Source: Deinococcus cellulosilyticus NBRC 106333 = KACC 11606
Lineage (GTDB): Bacteria > Deinococcota > Deinococci > Deinococcales > Deinococcaceae
Reading direction: 5' to 3'
Length of the DNA stretch: 64,000 nt
Assembly (NCBI RefSeq): GCF_007990775.1
Contig: NZ_BJXB01000024.1
Location: forward strand, 24,522 to 88,521
The position numbers were made by a program, and so were the translations under genes. Positions within the stretch are counted from its first letter, which is position 1. Each line of letters opens with the position of its first letter. Shown piece by piece: positions 43,253-51,197 of this stretch. A model generated the notes under the pieces. It saw nothing but the letters and a program-made list of their open reading frames with translations. It made no database searches and had not been told where the DNA came from.

Positions 43253-44848
43253 TCAGTATCCTACAGTCTGACCATCGGTGCGACCGTCACTTCCGCCCAC
43301 AAACACACCTGTTTCGGGATCTCGCCAGATGATCTGTCCGCGACCGAACGCAGAATAATCGGGAACCAGAGTGACCTGATGTCCCATGTCCTGCAAAGCC
43401 TGGGCCACATGGCGGGGCATGTGGGCCTCAAGCTGGACGTTCAGGCCAGAAGTCCACTGCCACCTGGGGGCATCCAGGGCCACCTGGGGATTCATGTGGT
43501 GATCAATGGTGTTGAGGACCATCTGCAGGTGCCCCTGAGGCTGCATGAACCCTCCCATCACCCCAAAAGGACCCACAGGAATCCCGTCCCGGGTCAGGAA
43601 GCCCGGAATGATGGTGTGATAGGGCCGTTTGCGGGGCTTCAGTTCATTGGGATGCCCGGCGATCAGGTTGAAGTTGTGGCCCCGATTGTGCAGGGCAATT
43701 CCGGTGTTGGGCACCACCACACCACTGCCGAACCCCATGTAGTTGCTCTGAATGAACGAGACCATGTTGCCCTCGCTGTCTGCAGTGCAGAGGTAAACCG
43801 TTCCATGAGAAGCAGGATCTGCAGGTTCGGGGATTCTTGCCGTGGAGGAGATCAGGCTCCTGCGCTCTGCTGCATGGGCGTCCGAGAGAAGGTTCTGCAC
43901 CGGGACCTCCACGTGCTCCATGTCGCCCACAAACCTGAAAGCATCAGCAAAAGCCAGTTTCATGGCCTCGATCTGCAGGTGCAGCCCTTCAGGATCTTCC
44001 CGATTGCTGGGCAGGTCAAAGCCTTTCAGGATGTTCAGGGCCTCCAGAGCCACAATCCCCTGACCGTTGGGTGGAATCTCCCACACCTGATGCCCTTTGT
44101 ACTCCACCGAGATGGGTTCCACCCACTGGCTCTTGTGCAGTGCGAGGTCTTCAAGGCGCAAAAATCCCCCTGTGTCCTTGGCAAAGTGGTCCATCCGTTT
44201 GGCAAGGTCTCCAGAATAAAACTCTTCGCTGTGGCTGCGGGCAATGGCCTCCAGGGTGCGGGCGTGGGCTTCACTCTGCCAGACCTGACCTGCCTGAGGA
44301 ATAAAGCCTTCAGGAGTGAACGTGTCCCTCCAGCTTCGGAATTCCTCCCCTGACTGCGCCGCATAAGCCCGAATGGCCCTGCGCCAGTTGTGGGCCAGCA
44401 CAGGGCTCAGGGGGTAACCTGATCTGGCGTAATGAATCGCTGGAGCAAGCACCTGATGAAAGGGAAGGCGACCAAAGCGTTCATGCAGGTCAGCCCAGGC
44501 TCTGGGGGCACCAGGAACCGTGACCGGAACCCAGCCCTTGGAGGGCAACTCTGAAATGCCCATGCCCTGCAAAGCGTCCCTGGAGAGCAGGCGAGGAGCC
44601 CGTCCTGAGCCGTTCAGGCCGTGCAATTTGCCCTGTGTCCAGACCAGGGCAAAAGCGTCCCCTCCAATCCCATTGCTGGTGGGCTCCACAACGGTCAGGG
44701 CAGCGGCGACTGCCAGAGCAGCATCAATGGCATTGCCCCCCTCTCGCAGGATGTGCAGCCCGGCCTGTGCAGCAAGAGGCTGAGAGGTGGCAACCATGCC
44801 CTGACGGGCATAAATGGGCTGCCTGAAGGGTGAATAAGGATTCAGCAT
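43253..44848 (-). CDS. ggt: gamma-glutamyltransferase
   Basis: Ntn hydrolase of 531 residues acting on gamma-glutamyl peptides such as glutathione. Features: LREGGNAIDAALAVAAALTV and SNGIGGDAFALV (N-terminal half), autoprocessing Thr in SHGTVYLCTADSEGN, GFGSGVVVPNTG, and the C-terminal GVMGGFMQPQGHLQM. No clear signal peptide, so a cytosolic or non-classical location is likely. ATG 44848 has TAAAGT 5 bases upstream (leaderless); the longer frame from 44863 is less likely. Coupled to a TSUP permease. Confidence 0.92.
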   Translation of the reverse strand: MLNPYSPFRQPIYARQGMVATSQPLAAQAGLHILREGGNAIDAALAVAAALTVVEPTSNGIGGDAFALVWTQGKLHGLNGSGRAPRLLSRDALQGMGISELPSKGWVPVTVPGAPRAWADLHERFGRLPFHQVLAPAIHYARSGYPLSPVLAHNWRRAIRAYAAQSGEEFRSWRDTFTPEGFIPQAGQVWQSEAHARTLEAIARSHSEEFYSGDLAKRMDHFAKDTGGFLRLEDLALHKSQWVEPISVEYKGHQVWEIPPNGQGIVALEALNILKGFDLPSNREDPEGLHLQIEAMKLAFADAFRFVGDMEHVEVPVQNLLSDAHAAERRSLISSTARIPEPADPASHGTVYLCTADSEGNMVSFIQSNYMGFGSGVVVPNTGIALHNRGHNFNLIAGHPNELKPRKRPYHTIIPGFLTRDGIPVGPFGVMGGFMQPQGHLQMVLNTIDHHMNPQVALDAPRWQWTSGLNVQLEAHMPRHVAQALQDMGHQVTLVPDYSAFGRGQIIWRDPETGVFVGGSDGRTDGQTVGY

Positions 44849-44972
44849 GCCTGACTTTAACATGAGCCATCAGCAGTCAGCGATCCGCCCTCAGCAAGAC
44901 ATCAACTGCACTGGAAAGACAGTCATGGGGCAGAAAGAGATCGGAGGAGCGCGATGGGGTAAATTGTGGGGC

Positions 44973-45647
44973 ATGAAACCCACAATCATCATCACAGGGG
45001 CCACAGGTGGTATTGGTCTGGAAGTTGCACACCTCCTCAGAGACGCCGACCTGATTCTGCTGGGTAGAAACCCCCAGAAACTGGCCCAGTTGCAGCAGGA
45101 ATTCCCGGATGCCACGACTGCAGCTGTCTCCCTCACCAATGAGGATGCCGTTACAACCCTTTTGCAGCCCCTTGCTCGGATGGATGCCATCATTCACTGT
45201 GCAGGAGAGGTGGTGCTGGGCAGCATTGCAGAGAGCAAAACTGAAGACTGGGAAAGCATGTTCCAGAGCAACGTTCTCACCAGCCTGGTCCTGACCCGGC
45301 AGGCCCTGCCCCTCCTCAGGGCATCCAGAGGCAAGGTGATCTTTGTGAATTCTGGTGCCGGACTCCGTGCGAATGCCAGCTGGGGTGGTTATGCTGCCAG
45401 CAAATTCGCACTCAAAGCCCTGGCAGATGCCCTGAGGCAGGAAGAGTCCTCCATTTCGGTGACCACCATCTATCCGGGCAGAACGGCCACCGACATGCAG
45501 AAACAGGTGCGCAGCATGGAACAGGCTTCTTATGATGCAGAAAAGTATGTGCGGGCCGCTGATGTGGCTGCTGCCATCAAACTGGTGCTGGACATGCAGC
45601 ATCCCAGTGTCATTGAGGAACTCTCCATCCGGCCTGCATCCTCCTGA
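44973..45647 (+). CDS. short-chain dehydrogenase/reductase
   Basis: 224 residues, classical SDR. NAD(P)-binding TGATGGIG (residues 8-15), HCAG, catalytic Ser in VNSGAG and YAASK (Tyr/Lys). The Arg of LLGRNP after beta2 suggests NADP(H). Substrate not recognisable. ATG 44973 is preferred: TAAATT is 7 bases before it and the Rossmann strand starts at once; the frame upstream runs into a repeat-like stretch. Confidence 0.88.
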   Translation: MKPTIIITGATGGIGLEVAHLLRDADLILLGRNPQKLAQLQQEFPDATTAAVSLTNEDAVTTLLQPLARMDAIIHCAGEVVLGSIAESKTEDWESMFQSNVLTSLVLTRQALPLLRASRGKVIFVNSGAGLRANASWGGYAASKFALKALADALRQEESSISVTTIYPGRTATDMQKQVRSMEQASYDAEKYVRAADVAAAIKLVLDMQHPSVIEELSIRPASS

Positions 45648-45706
45648 CCCTGGAAGGTGATTTGCCCCTATTTCTTGTCCATCGAACTTCCTATACTGCG
45701 GTCACG

Positions 45707-46705
45707 ATGCTTGATTCGCTGGGCCGTCCCCTCCGGGACCTGAGAATTTCGGTGACCGACCGTTGCAACATGCGCTGTGCGTACTGCATGCCCAGAGAAA
45801 TCTTTGGGCCAGATTATGCCTTCCTGCCCCAATCCGAACTCCTCAGCTTTGATGAGATCGAGCGGGTGGCCCGGATTTTTGTGCAGATGGGGGTCAGCAA
45901 ACTGCGCATTACGGGAGGTGAACCCCTGGTTCGCAAGGGCCTCCCTGACCTCATTGCCCGCCTGTCGAGTCTTGATGGAGTCGAGGACATTGCTTTGACC
46001 ACCAACGGTCTTCTGCTGCCTCAACTCGCCCAACCCCTGAAGGAAGCAGGCCTGAGGCGGGTCACCATCAGTCTGGACGCCCTGGACGATGCCACGTTTG
46101 GACGCATGAACGGTCTGGGCATCAAGGTGGAGCGTGTCCTCAGGGGCATTGATGCAGCTCATGAGGCCGGGTTTGAACTCATCAAAATCAACTCGGTGAT
46201 CAAGAAGAGCGAAAACGCGCATGCCGTGATGGACCTCGCAGAACACTTCAGGGGCACCCCCCACACCCTCAGGTTCATCGAGTTCATGGACGTGGGCAAC
46301 CACAACCAGTGGGACATGAAAGATGTGCTTCCCAGCCGTGAAATCCTGGCGATGATTCAGGCAAACCACCCTCTGGAGCCTGTCAACCCCAATTACAAAG
46401 GCGAGGTGGCCAGACGCTACAGGTATCTGGATGGTCAGGGCGAAATTGGATTCATCAGCAGTGTCACCGATGCTTTCTGTGGCACCTGCTCCCGGGCCAG
46501 AATCTCCAGTGATGGGCAGATTTACACCTGCCTCTTTGGCACCTTCGGGTATGATCTTCGTGCACCCCTCAGGGCAGGGGAGACAGACGAACAACTGCTG
46601 GACCGGGTTGCAAAATTGTGGTCCCTGAGAACAGACCGCTATTCCGAAGAGCGGGCCGTGCGGCCCAGAGACAACAAAATCGAAATGTCCCGCATCGGGG
46701 GGTGA
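45707..46705 (+). CDS. moaA: GTP 3',8-cyclase MoaA
   Basis: Radical SAM enzyme, first step of molybdenum cofactor synthesis. 332 residues with the N-terminal cluster motif CNMRCAYC, the second [4Fe-4S] site at CGTCSRARISSDGQIYTC, and the C-terminal Gly-Gly (MSRIGG) needed for activity. The start at ATG 45707 fits the conserved LGRPLRDLRISVTDRCN beginning; TATACT lies 9 bases upstream. No other mo genes are in the window, so the remaining cofactor genes are elsewhere. Confidence 0.96.
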   Translation: MLDSLGRPLRDLRISVTDRCNMRCAYCMPREIFGPDYAFLPQSELLSFDEIERVARIFVQMGVSKLRITGGEPLVRKGLPDLIARLSSLDGVEDIALTTNGLLLPQLAQPLKEAGLRRVTISLDALDDATFGRMNGLGIKVERVLRGIDAAHEAGFELIKINSVIKKSENAHAVMDLAEHFRGTPHTLRFIEFMDVGNHNQWDMKDVLPSREILAMIQANHPLEPVNPNYKGEVARRYRYLDGQGEIGFISSVTDAFCGTCSRARISSDGQIYTCLFGTFGYDLRAPLRAGETDEQLLDRVAKLWSLRTDRYSEERAVRPRDNKIEMSRIGG

Positions 46706-46733
46706 GTTTCCACCGGAGGCCTGATTCTGGAGG

Positions 46734-47279
46734 TCAGGTCAGTCGGGAAAGCACAGCATCCATCATTCTGGGCAGGCCAAGACACAGTTCAAGGAGTGCC
46801 AGACCTCCCAGAAGAACAAACCAGAAATGCTCGGGTCTGCCGGTGGTCTTTTCCAGAAACATTGCAGCCAGGGAGATGTCCTGGTCTCCCTGTGGGGTTC
46901 GCAGCAGATACCTTCCGAGAATGTTGCGCAGGGTGTACAGGAACAGATCTGTGCGCAGCAAAAGAAACAGACTGATCCAGAATGTTGCCATCCAGGATGT
47001 TTTTTCACCTGAAAACACCTGGGTTCCCAGCAACATCACTTCTGCGCAGAAGCGTGTTCCCAGAACCCCTGCCATTGAAATCCAGATGTTCTGCCGGTCT
47101 GAAAACAGGTGCAAAGGGGCATCTGTGACAGCCAGGGTCACTTTCCCATCTTTGATCTGCACCAGATGGAAGCGTGCATGACGGTATCCACAAATTCGGG
47201 CAGCAATGACATGGCCCATTTCGTGAATGCACACAAAGACAATCAATGCAGCAAAAAATTGCAAAACATGAGACAGCAT
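46734..47279 (-). CDS. M50-like membrane metalloprotease family protein
   Basis: 181 residues with several hydrophobic helices. HEMGHVIAA (residues 19-27), HExxH at the end of the first helix, is typical of site-2-type intramembrane proteases and of their relatives. The second zinc motif (a DG or NxxPxxxxDG in later helices) is not evident, so activity is uncertain. TATGCT lies exactly 6 bases before the ATG, a leaderless start. It sits alone between moaA (convergent) and the NDUFA9-like gene. Confidence 0.65.
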   Translation of the reverse strand: MLSHVLQFFAALIVFVCIHEMGHVIAARICGYRHARFHLVQIKDGKVTLAVTDAPLHLFSDRQNIWISMAGVLGTRFCAEVMLLGTQVFSGEKTSWMATFWISLFLLLRTDLFLYTLRNILGRYLLRTPQGDQDISLAAMFLEKTTGRPEHFWFVLLGGLALLELCLGLPRMMDAVLSRLT

Positions 47280-47300
47280 CCCTTCAGCATAGGGAAGAAG

Positions 47301-48179
47301 TCAAGCTTTGAGAATCCTTGGCAGCCAGTGCTCCAGATGGTCCATTCTGAGGTTCAGAATGCGGGTGGCGGGTGCAGGGTCTCCGGTGTTTCCCGCTTTG
47401 AGCATCAGGTACTGGTCACGGGTGATGGGTGGGTTCGGGAGCACCTGCATCATGGGAACAGCCAGATCCATCAGGGGAAGGGGCACATGAAACATGGGTT
47501 TTCTGCGTTTCAGGGCATGCAACTCCAGGTTCAGCAGTTCCTGGAAGGTGTACTCTTTTGGCCCCACCAGTTGAAGCGTCTGTTGCTCGGTGCGGGGATT
47601 GAGCAGGGCCTGGGTGAATGCTGCGGCCACATCTCCAATCCACACGGGCCTGAAAGGGAAATCTCCTTTTCCAATGACAGGAACCACAGGGGCAGCAGTG
47701 ACAAGTTCCTTCAGCACATTTCCGAAAAAGTCATCTCCAGGTCCGAAAATCAGGCTCGGCTGGAAGATGGTGTAGGTCAATCCACTGTTTTTGACAAGCT
47801 CCTCGGCCTGCCCTTTGCTGTCAAAATATCTGCTTCGGTGTCCTGTCTGGGCACCCAGAGCGCTCATGTGAATGAAGCGGGCCTGCAGCTCTTTTGCTGC
47901 CTTCAGCACATTGGCTGTACCCTCCACATGCACCTTTTGAAAGGTCTGGTTGCGTGTTTCACGGATGATCCCCACCAGATGGATGATGGCTTCGGGTTCT
48001 GCGGCAGTGATGGCTTTGAGGGTTTCGTCTGCTGATGTCACATCCAGCTTCAGGCCCTTGAGCCCCGGGGGTGCTTCTCCAGACCTTGATGCAGCGATCA
48101 CCTCATGGCCTGCCTGCTGGACTTCTTTCATCAGGGCAGACCCCACGAAACCGCTGGCTCCGGTGATCAGGACTTTCAT
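47301..48179 (-). CDS. NDUFA9-like atypical SDR protein
   Basis: 292-residue Rossmann-fold protein of the complex I NDUFA9-like/atypical SDR group. Nucleotide loop TGASGFVGSAL (residues 7-17), LVGIIRE at beta4, SALGA and a PSLIFGPGDDF stretch after beta6. The classic YxxxK is changed to a YFDSKGQAE context, so dehydrogenase activity may be weak or directed to a quinone- or lipid-linked role. Overlaps the Crp/Fnr gene stop by 4 bases; last gene of the regulator operon. Confidence 0.8.
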   Translation of the reverse strand: MKVLITGASGFVGSALMKEVQQAGHEVIAASRSGEAPPGLKGLKLDVTSADETLKAITAAEPEAIIHLVGIIRETRNQTFQKVHVEGTANVLKAAKELQARFIHMSALGAQTGHRSRYFDSKGQAEELVKNSGLTYTIFQPSLIFGPGDDFFGNVLKELVTAAPVVPVIGKGDFPFRPVWIGDVAAAFTQALLNPRTEQQTLQLVGPKEYTFQELLNLELHALKRRKPMFHVPLPLMDLAVPMMQVLPNPPITRDQYLMLKAGNTGDPAPATRILNLRMDHLEHWLPRILKA

Positions 48180-48781
48180 TGCACTTCCTGAACCATGGGG
48201 GGGCGGGCCATGACCTTCATGACATCCAGATTCTTAAGGGTGATCTGGCGGTATCCCGTCTCAATCAGGCCTTCCTGTTTCAGGTCCATGATGATCTTGG
48301 AGACACTTTCACGGGTGCTGGAGGTCCCTTCTGCAATCAGTTCGTGGGTGCACCGGAGGTACAGGTCGTTGTCCTCGTTCTCTCCTCCGAGGGGGGTGTC
48401 CACCAGTTCCAGCAGGTACCGGATCACCCGTTCGCGCAGGTCACCAATCTGCAGATGGTACTCATGCAGCATGGCCCGCCGCAGCTGGTCGCTGAAAGAC
48501 ACCGCCACCTGCCGCATCAGGTGTTCGCTCAGTTCATCGATCTGAAAGGAGGTGATGGTGCTGCGGGTCAGGGCTTCCACGCTGTGCTGATAAGGTTTGG
48601 CTTCCAGAATCTCTTCCCCAAAGAAATCTCCTGGCAGGATGTGACGGACGGTGATGGGTCTGCCTCTGGTGGTCACCTTGACGACCCTCAGGAGCCCTGT
48701 TTCACAACGGTAGAACAGCTTTGAAGGCTCGCCATCCCTGTACAGCACCTGACCTCTTTTTAAACGGGCTTTTTCGCTCAT
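48176..48781 (-). CDS. Crp/Fnr family transcriptional regulator
   Basis: 201 residues from ATG 48781. N-terminal cyclic-nucleotide-binding-type beta-roll (GQVLYRDGEPSKLFYRCETG, HILPGDFFGEEIL), a long dimerisation helix, and a C-terminal winged helix whose recognition helix reads GTSSTRESVSKIIMDLKQEG. The cAMP-contacting Arg/Ser pair of Crp is not clear, and no FNR cysteines are seen, so the effector is unknown. The 4-base overlap with the B12 regulator before it and NDUFA9-like gene after it makes a tight operon. Confidence 0.88.
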   Translation of the reverse strand: MSEKARLKRGQVLYRDGEPSKLFYRCETGLLRVVKVTTRGRPITVRHILPGDFFGEEILEAKPYQHSVEALTRSTITSFQIDELSEHLMRQVAVSFSDQLRRAMLHEYHLQIGDLRERVIRYLLELVDTPLGGENEDNDLYLRCTHELIAEGTSSTRESVSKIIMDLKQEGLIETGYRQITLKNLDVMKVMARPPMVQEVQ

Positions 48782-49674
48782 ACTCCACCTTCCAGTATCT
48801 GAACCATCTGCTCGACAGCCTGCAATGTGTCTGCGCCTAGATACGTGCCTCCAAACTCTTCTGCCAGTGCTGGTTCTGCGTTCAGCAAAGCTCCTCCCAT
48901 GATCACTGGTATGTCCAGCTGCTTGAGTTCTTCTGCATGCCTTCTGAGGAGCTGGGTGTCTGCAGCGAGCCCCAGACTGAGCAGGATGGCATGCCCTGAG
49001 TGTGCGTGGGTGTAACGGATCAGGTCGTCCAGAGGGGTGTTGGCACCGATGTAATGCACCTGCACGCCCCTTTTTCGAAGCAGGACGCTGATCATCAGGG
49101 GACCAATTTCGTGGTATTCCCCTGGGGCACAGGCCACCATCACTTTGGGTCCTTCTAGAGGTTGACCCAGCAGGTCCAGCAAAATCTGAATGCGCCCTCT
49201 CAGGAATGCAGTGGCCTGATGTTCTTCGGCAACGGTGATGTGGCCCTGTGCCCACATTTCGCCCATGTAGGTCAGGGTGGGTTCGATGACCTTGAGAAGC
49301 ACCTCTTCCACAGTGAAAGAGATGGAGGCGTAATTGATCAGCTGGGAAGCCCGGTTCTGGTCGGATTTCAGGCAGGCTTCCACCAGATCTTGAACAACCT
49401 TTGTGTGCTCATTGTCAGGGGACTGGGGGGTGCCAGGGTCCTGCTTTTGTTTCAGCAGTTCCACGGCACGGCTGACGGTGACACCATTTTCGATGTGTGC
49501 CTGAATAAACTGGATGCATTCCAGATCATTCTGGCTGTACAGGCGGTAGCCGTTCGCAGCGCGGCTCGGATTGGGGATGCCATAGCGCCTCTCCCACTGC
49601 CTGAGGGTGTTGGCAGCAATCCCGGTGCGCTCCTCAACCTCGGAAGCAGTATACAGTGGGGTGGTTTTATTCAT
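48778..49674 (-). CDS. MerR family regulator with cobalamin-binding domain (CarH/LitR-like)
   Basis: 298 residues. N-terminal MerR winged helix (residues 8-75, NTLRQWERRYGIPNPSRAA), a helix bundle with W141-x9-E151-H152 as in CarH, and a C-terminal B12-binding Rossmann domain with E186-Y-H188-E-I-G191, the lower ligand His. CarH-type proteins sense light through adenosylcobalamin and repress carotenoid genes. In Thermus CarH the residue after Trp131 is the upper His ligand; here it is Ala142, so photochemistry may differ or be absent. The promoter holds TTGTACA repeats. First gene of its operon. Confidence 0.88.
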   Translation of the reverse strand: MNKTTPLYTASEVEERTGIAANTLRQWERRYGIPNPSRAANGYRLYSQNDLECIQFIQAHIENGVTVSRAVELLKQKQDPGTPQSPDNEHTKVVQDLVEACLKSDQNRASQLINYASISFTVEEVLLKVIEPTLTYMGEMWAQGHITVAEEHQATAFLRGRIQILLDLLGQPLEGPKVMVACAPGEYHEIGPLMISVLLRKRGVQVHYIGANTPLDDLIRYTHAHSGHAILLSLGLAADTQLLRRHAEELKQLDIPVIMGGALLNAEPALAEEFGGTYLGADTLQAVEQMVQILEGGV

Positions 49675-49693
49675 GATGGTTCAGAGCCTCGCT

Positions 49694-49724
49694 TTGTATA
49701 TTCTTTGTACAAGGTTATTGTACA
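49694..49724. promoter_or_regulatory. TTGTACA direct-repeat operator in a divergent promoter region
   Basis: TTGTATA (49694-49700), TTGTACA (49705-49711) and TTGTACA (49718-49724) are direct repeats 11 and 13 bp apart, 20-50 bp before the B12-regulator start. CarH/LitR operators are made of about 11-bp repeats containing TGTACA-like cores. Leftward, TATACA with TGTACA 18 bp up could be the promoter; rightward, TTGTAT-16 bp-TATTGT could be another. Autoregulation is likely. Confidence 0.6.
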
Positions 49725-49727
49725 CGT

Positions 49728-49893
49728 TTCGGTGACTTAGCACACAAGACGGAGGCTGGTGTAGTGTGTTTATTTATCTGGCACAGCTGCCAAGGATTAT
49801 TTGGCAAACCTGGGCAACTGGAATCACCGGAACTGAGCGGAACCAGACGAAAGGACCCCGTCAGGCAAGAGTCCAGGACGGGGTTTTTCTTTT
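49728..49893 (+). ncRNA. candidate small RNA or leader ending in a terminator
   Basis: No reading frame of note. A rightward transcript from the divergent promoter would end at a strong terminator. Near its 5' side TGCCA (49788-49792) can pair either with TGGCA (49779-49783) or, as TGCCAA, with TTGGCA (49801-49806), two mutually exclusive hairpins, as in switching leaders. I do not recognise a known RNA family. It may instead be part of the prophage-host junction. Confidence 0.35.
49856..49893 (+). terminator. rightward terminator left of the prophage repressor
   Basis: CCCCGTC (49856-49862) and GACGGGG (49877-49883) form a 7-bp stem followed by TTTTTCTTTT. It serves no rightward gene that I can see, which is the basis for the RNA candidate. 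Confidence 0.8.
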
Positions 49894-50041
49894 AACAAAT
49901 TTCGGTTAAGCGGATCTCTGGTGAAATTGGCGGAATGAATTCCAGTTTGGGGTCATGCGTGGCAGGCGACAACAATTATTTGTCAAAACTTCTTTCACGA
50001 TAAGCGACTCGATGAGGGTGAAACCAGAGTTTGCTTGACCT
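49894..50041. other. probable left-end region of the Mu-like prophage
   Basis: In Mu-like phages the left end lies beyond the repressor gene. These 148 bp hold no gene. TTTCACGATAAGCGACTCG (49993-50011) shares 11 bp, TTTCACGATAA, with a MuA end-binding site as I recall it, and TTTCGGTTAAGCGG occurs about 90 bp to its left. The exact terminus and the 5-bp target duplication could not be fixed because the right end is outside the window. Confidence 0.35.
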
Positions 50042-50773
50042 TTAACTGGCAGACTGGATGTCTCTGACCACCCGGACCACTGAGCCCACGATTTCTGCCA
50101 CACGGTCAGCTGGGATCATGGCAAAGGTGGGGTCCACATATTCTGGGTTGGTGCTGGTGAGGTACTGGGGCTTGCCTGCAGGGTCCAGGATCAGGCGTTT
50201 GCAGACGTGGCCGTCACCTTCCAGCCGGGCCACCACGGTGCCGCCAGTGACGCCCCTGTCCAGGGTGTTGACCAGCACCAGGTCGCCATCAAAAATCGGG
50301 TTTCTTCCACCCTCCATAGAGTTTCCGAAAACCCGAAAAGCGACCAAATTTTTTCCTCTGGCAAACGATTCTTCTACCAAAATACTTTCTTCAAGTTGAT
50401 CAGATCTGTCTGGTCCAGCTCCAACCTGCCCGACAACAGGGATGCGTGGCGATGCAGCCAGGACAGGGACCTTTGTGACAGCTGGGTGTTCCTCTAAGAT
50501 TTCGGCCCCGTAGGCTGTGGGATCAAGCTCGTACAAAAGCACATGCGTGGGCACTTCTAGGGCTGTTGCGAGTTTGATCAGTGTTTCGATGCTGGGCTTT
50601 ACCTGGGCACCTGTAACTGACGTCCTGCCCTGGACCAGAGCATAAACCGTGGTGCGGCCCAGGCCGAAATGATCCGCGAATTCTTCAAGCCGTTTCATTC
50701 CCAGTTTTTTCATGCGTTCGGCTATTCGCTCGTTGAAAGGACCGTTCAGAGCGGCAGTTTTTGGTCGTGGCAT
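50042..50773 (-). CDS. phage repressor, XRE HTH plus S24 (LexA/CI) domain
   Basis: 243 residues. N-terminal helix-turn-helix (residues ~15-70, RLEEFADHFGLGRTTVYALV) and C-terminal S24 peptidase-like domain with the catalytic Ser in GNSMEGG and Lys in the VARLEGDGHVCKRL strand; the region VVGQVGAG is where LexA/CI proteins cleave. Such repressors are inactivated by RecA during DNA damage, so induction by damage is expected. ATG 50773 is better spaced (8 bases) from GGAGG than the ATG at 50779. Transcribed leftward, divergent from the early operon, as Mu repressor c is. Confidence 0.9.
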   Translation of the reverse strand: MPRPKTAALNGPFNERIAERMKKLGMKRLEEFADHFGLGRTTVYALVQGRTSVTGAQVKPSIETLIKLATALEVPTHVLLYELDPTAYGAEILEEHPAVTKVPVLAASPRIPVVGQVGAGPDRSDQLEESILVEESFARGKNLVAFRVFGNSMEGGRNPIFDGDLVLVNTLDRGVTGGTVVARLEGDGHVCKRLILDPAGKPQYLTSTNPEYVDPTFAMIPADRVAEIVGSVVRVVRDIQSAS

Positions 50774-50787
50774 AAACATTTCCTCCG

Positions 50788-50831
50788 TTGATTTCTCTCA
50801 AATGTGAGTGTATAATACTCTCATATGTGAG
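50788..50831 (+). promoter_or_regulatory. prophage early promoter with two repressor operators
   Basis: TTGATT (50788-50793) and TATAAT (50811-50816), 17 bp apart, form a near-consensus rightward promoter. Two copies of a 12-bp site, CTCAAATGTGAG (50797-50808) and CTCATATGTGAG (50820-50831), with CTCA/TGAG arms, lie in the spacer and just after the -10, 23 bp apart. Binding by the repressor would block the early operon; the Ner-like protein may also bind here. Confidence 0.8.
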
Positions 50832-50931
50832 TATAGGAGGTGATGGATTACTGGGGATCACAGTCGTCCGAGTTTGCTGGTCGAGAAAATTTCGTTTTAG
50901 GCGAGATTTTTATAGAAAGGGAAGTGATAAG

Positions 50932-51168
50932 GTGTTGGCAGAAAAAATCACCAAGAAATTGCAGGAACTGAAGTGGACCCAGGCTGATCTGGTCAGAAAA
51001 ACTGGATTGGCCTCTTCGCATGTTTCCTACCTCTGTAGCGGAGAACGTGGTTCCAGAGTCAGTCTGGAAACCCTCAAGAAGCTGAGCACAGCTTTTAACG
51101 TGCCACTCGATTTTTTTTCGGATGAAAACTCGCATTTGGGAGAAATGACGACCAGCAGTGCTGGATAG
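50932..51168 (+). CDS. Ner/Cro-like XRE helix-turn-helix protein
   Basis: 78 residues, almost entirely one XRE HTH domain (KLQELKWTQADLVRKTGLAS, then SHVSYLCSGERG). First gene of the early operon, where Mu has ner. I start it at GTG 50932, with AAGGGAAGTG upstream; TTG 50935 is the alternative, and the longer frame back to 50788 covers the promoter. Likely dampens early transcription or repressor synthesis. Confidence 0.78.
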   Translation: MLAEKITKKLQELKWTQADLVRKTGLASSHVSYLCSGERGSRVSLETLKKLSTAFNVPLDFFSDENSHLGEMTTSSAG

Positions 51169-51197
51169 TTTCTCGCCTTGGTGTACTGGAGACCGTC

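Noticed and set aside
50788..50931. N-terminal extension of the Ner-like protein
   Set aside because: This stretch contains the early promoter and operators; the HTH starts after 50932.
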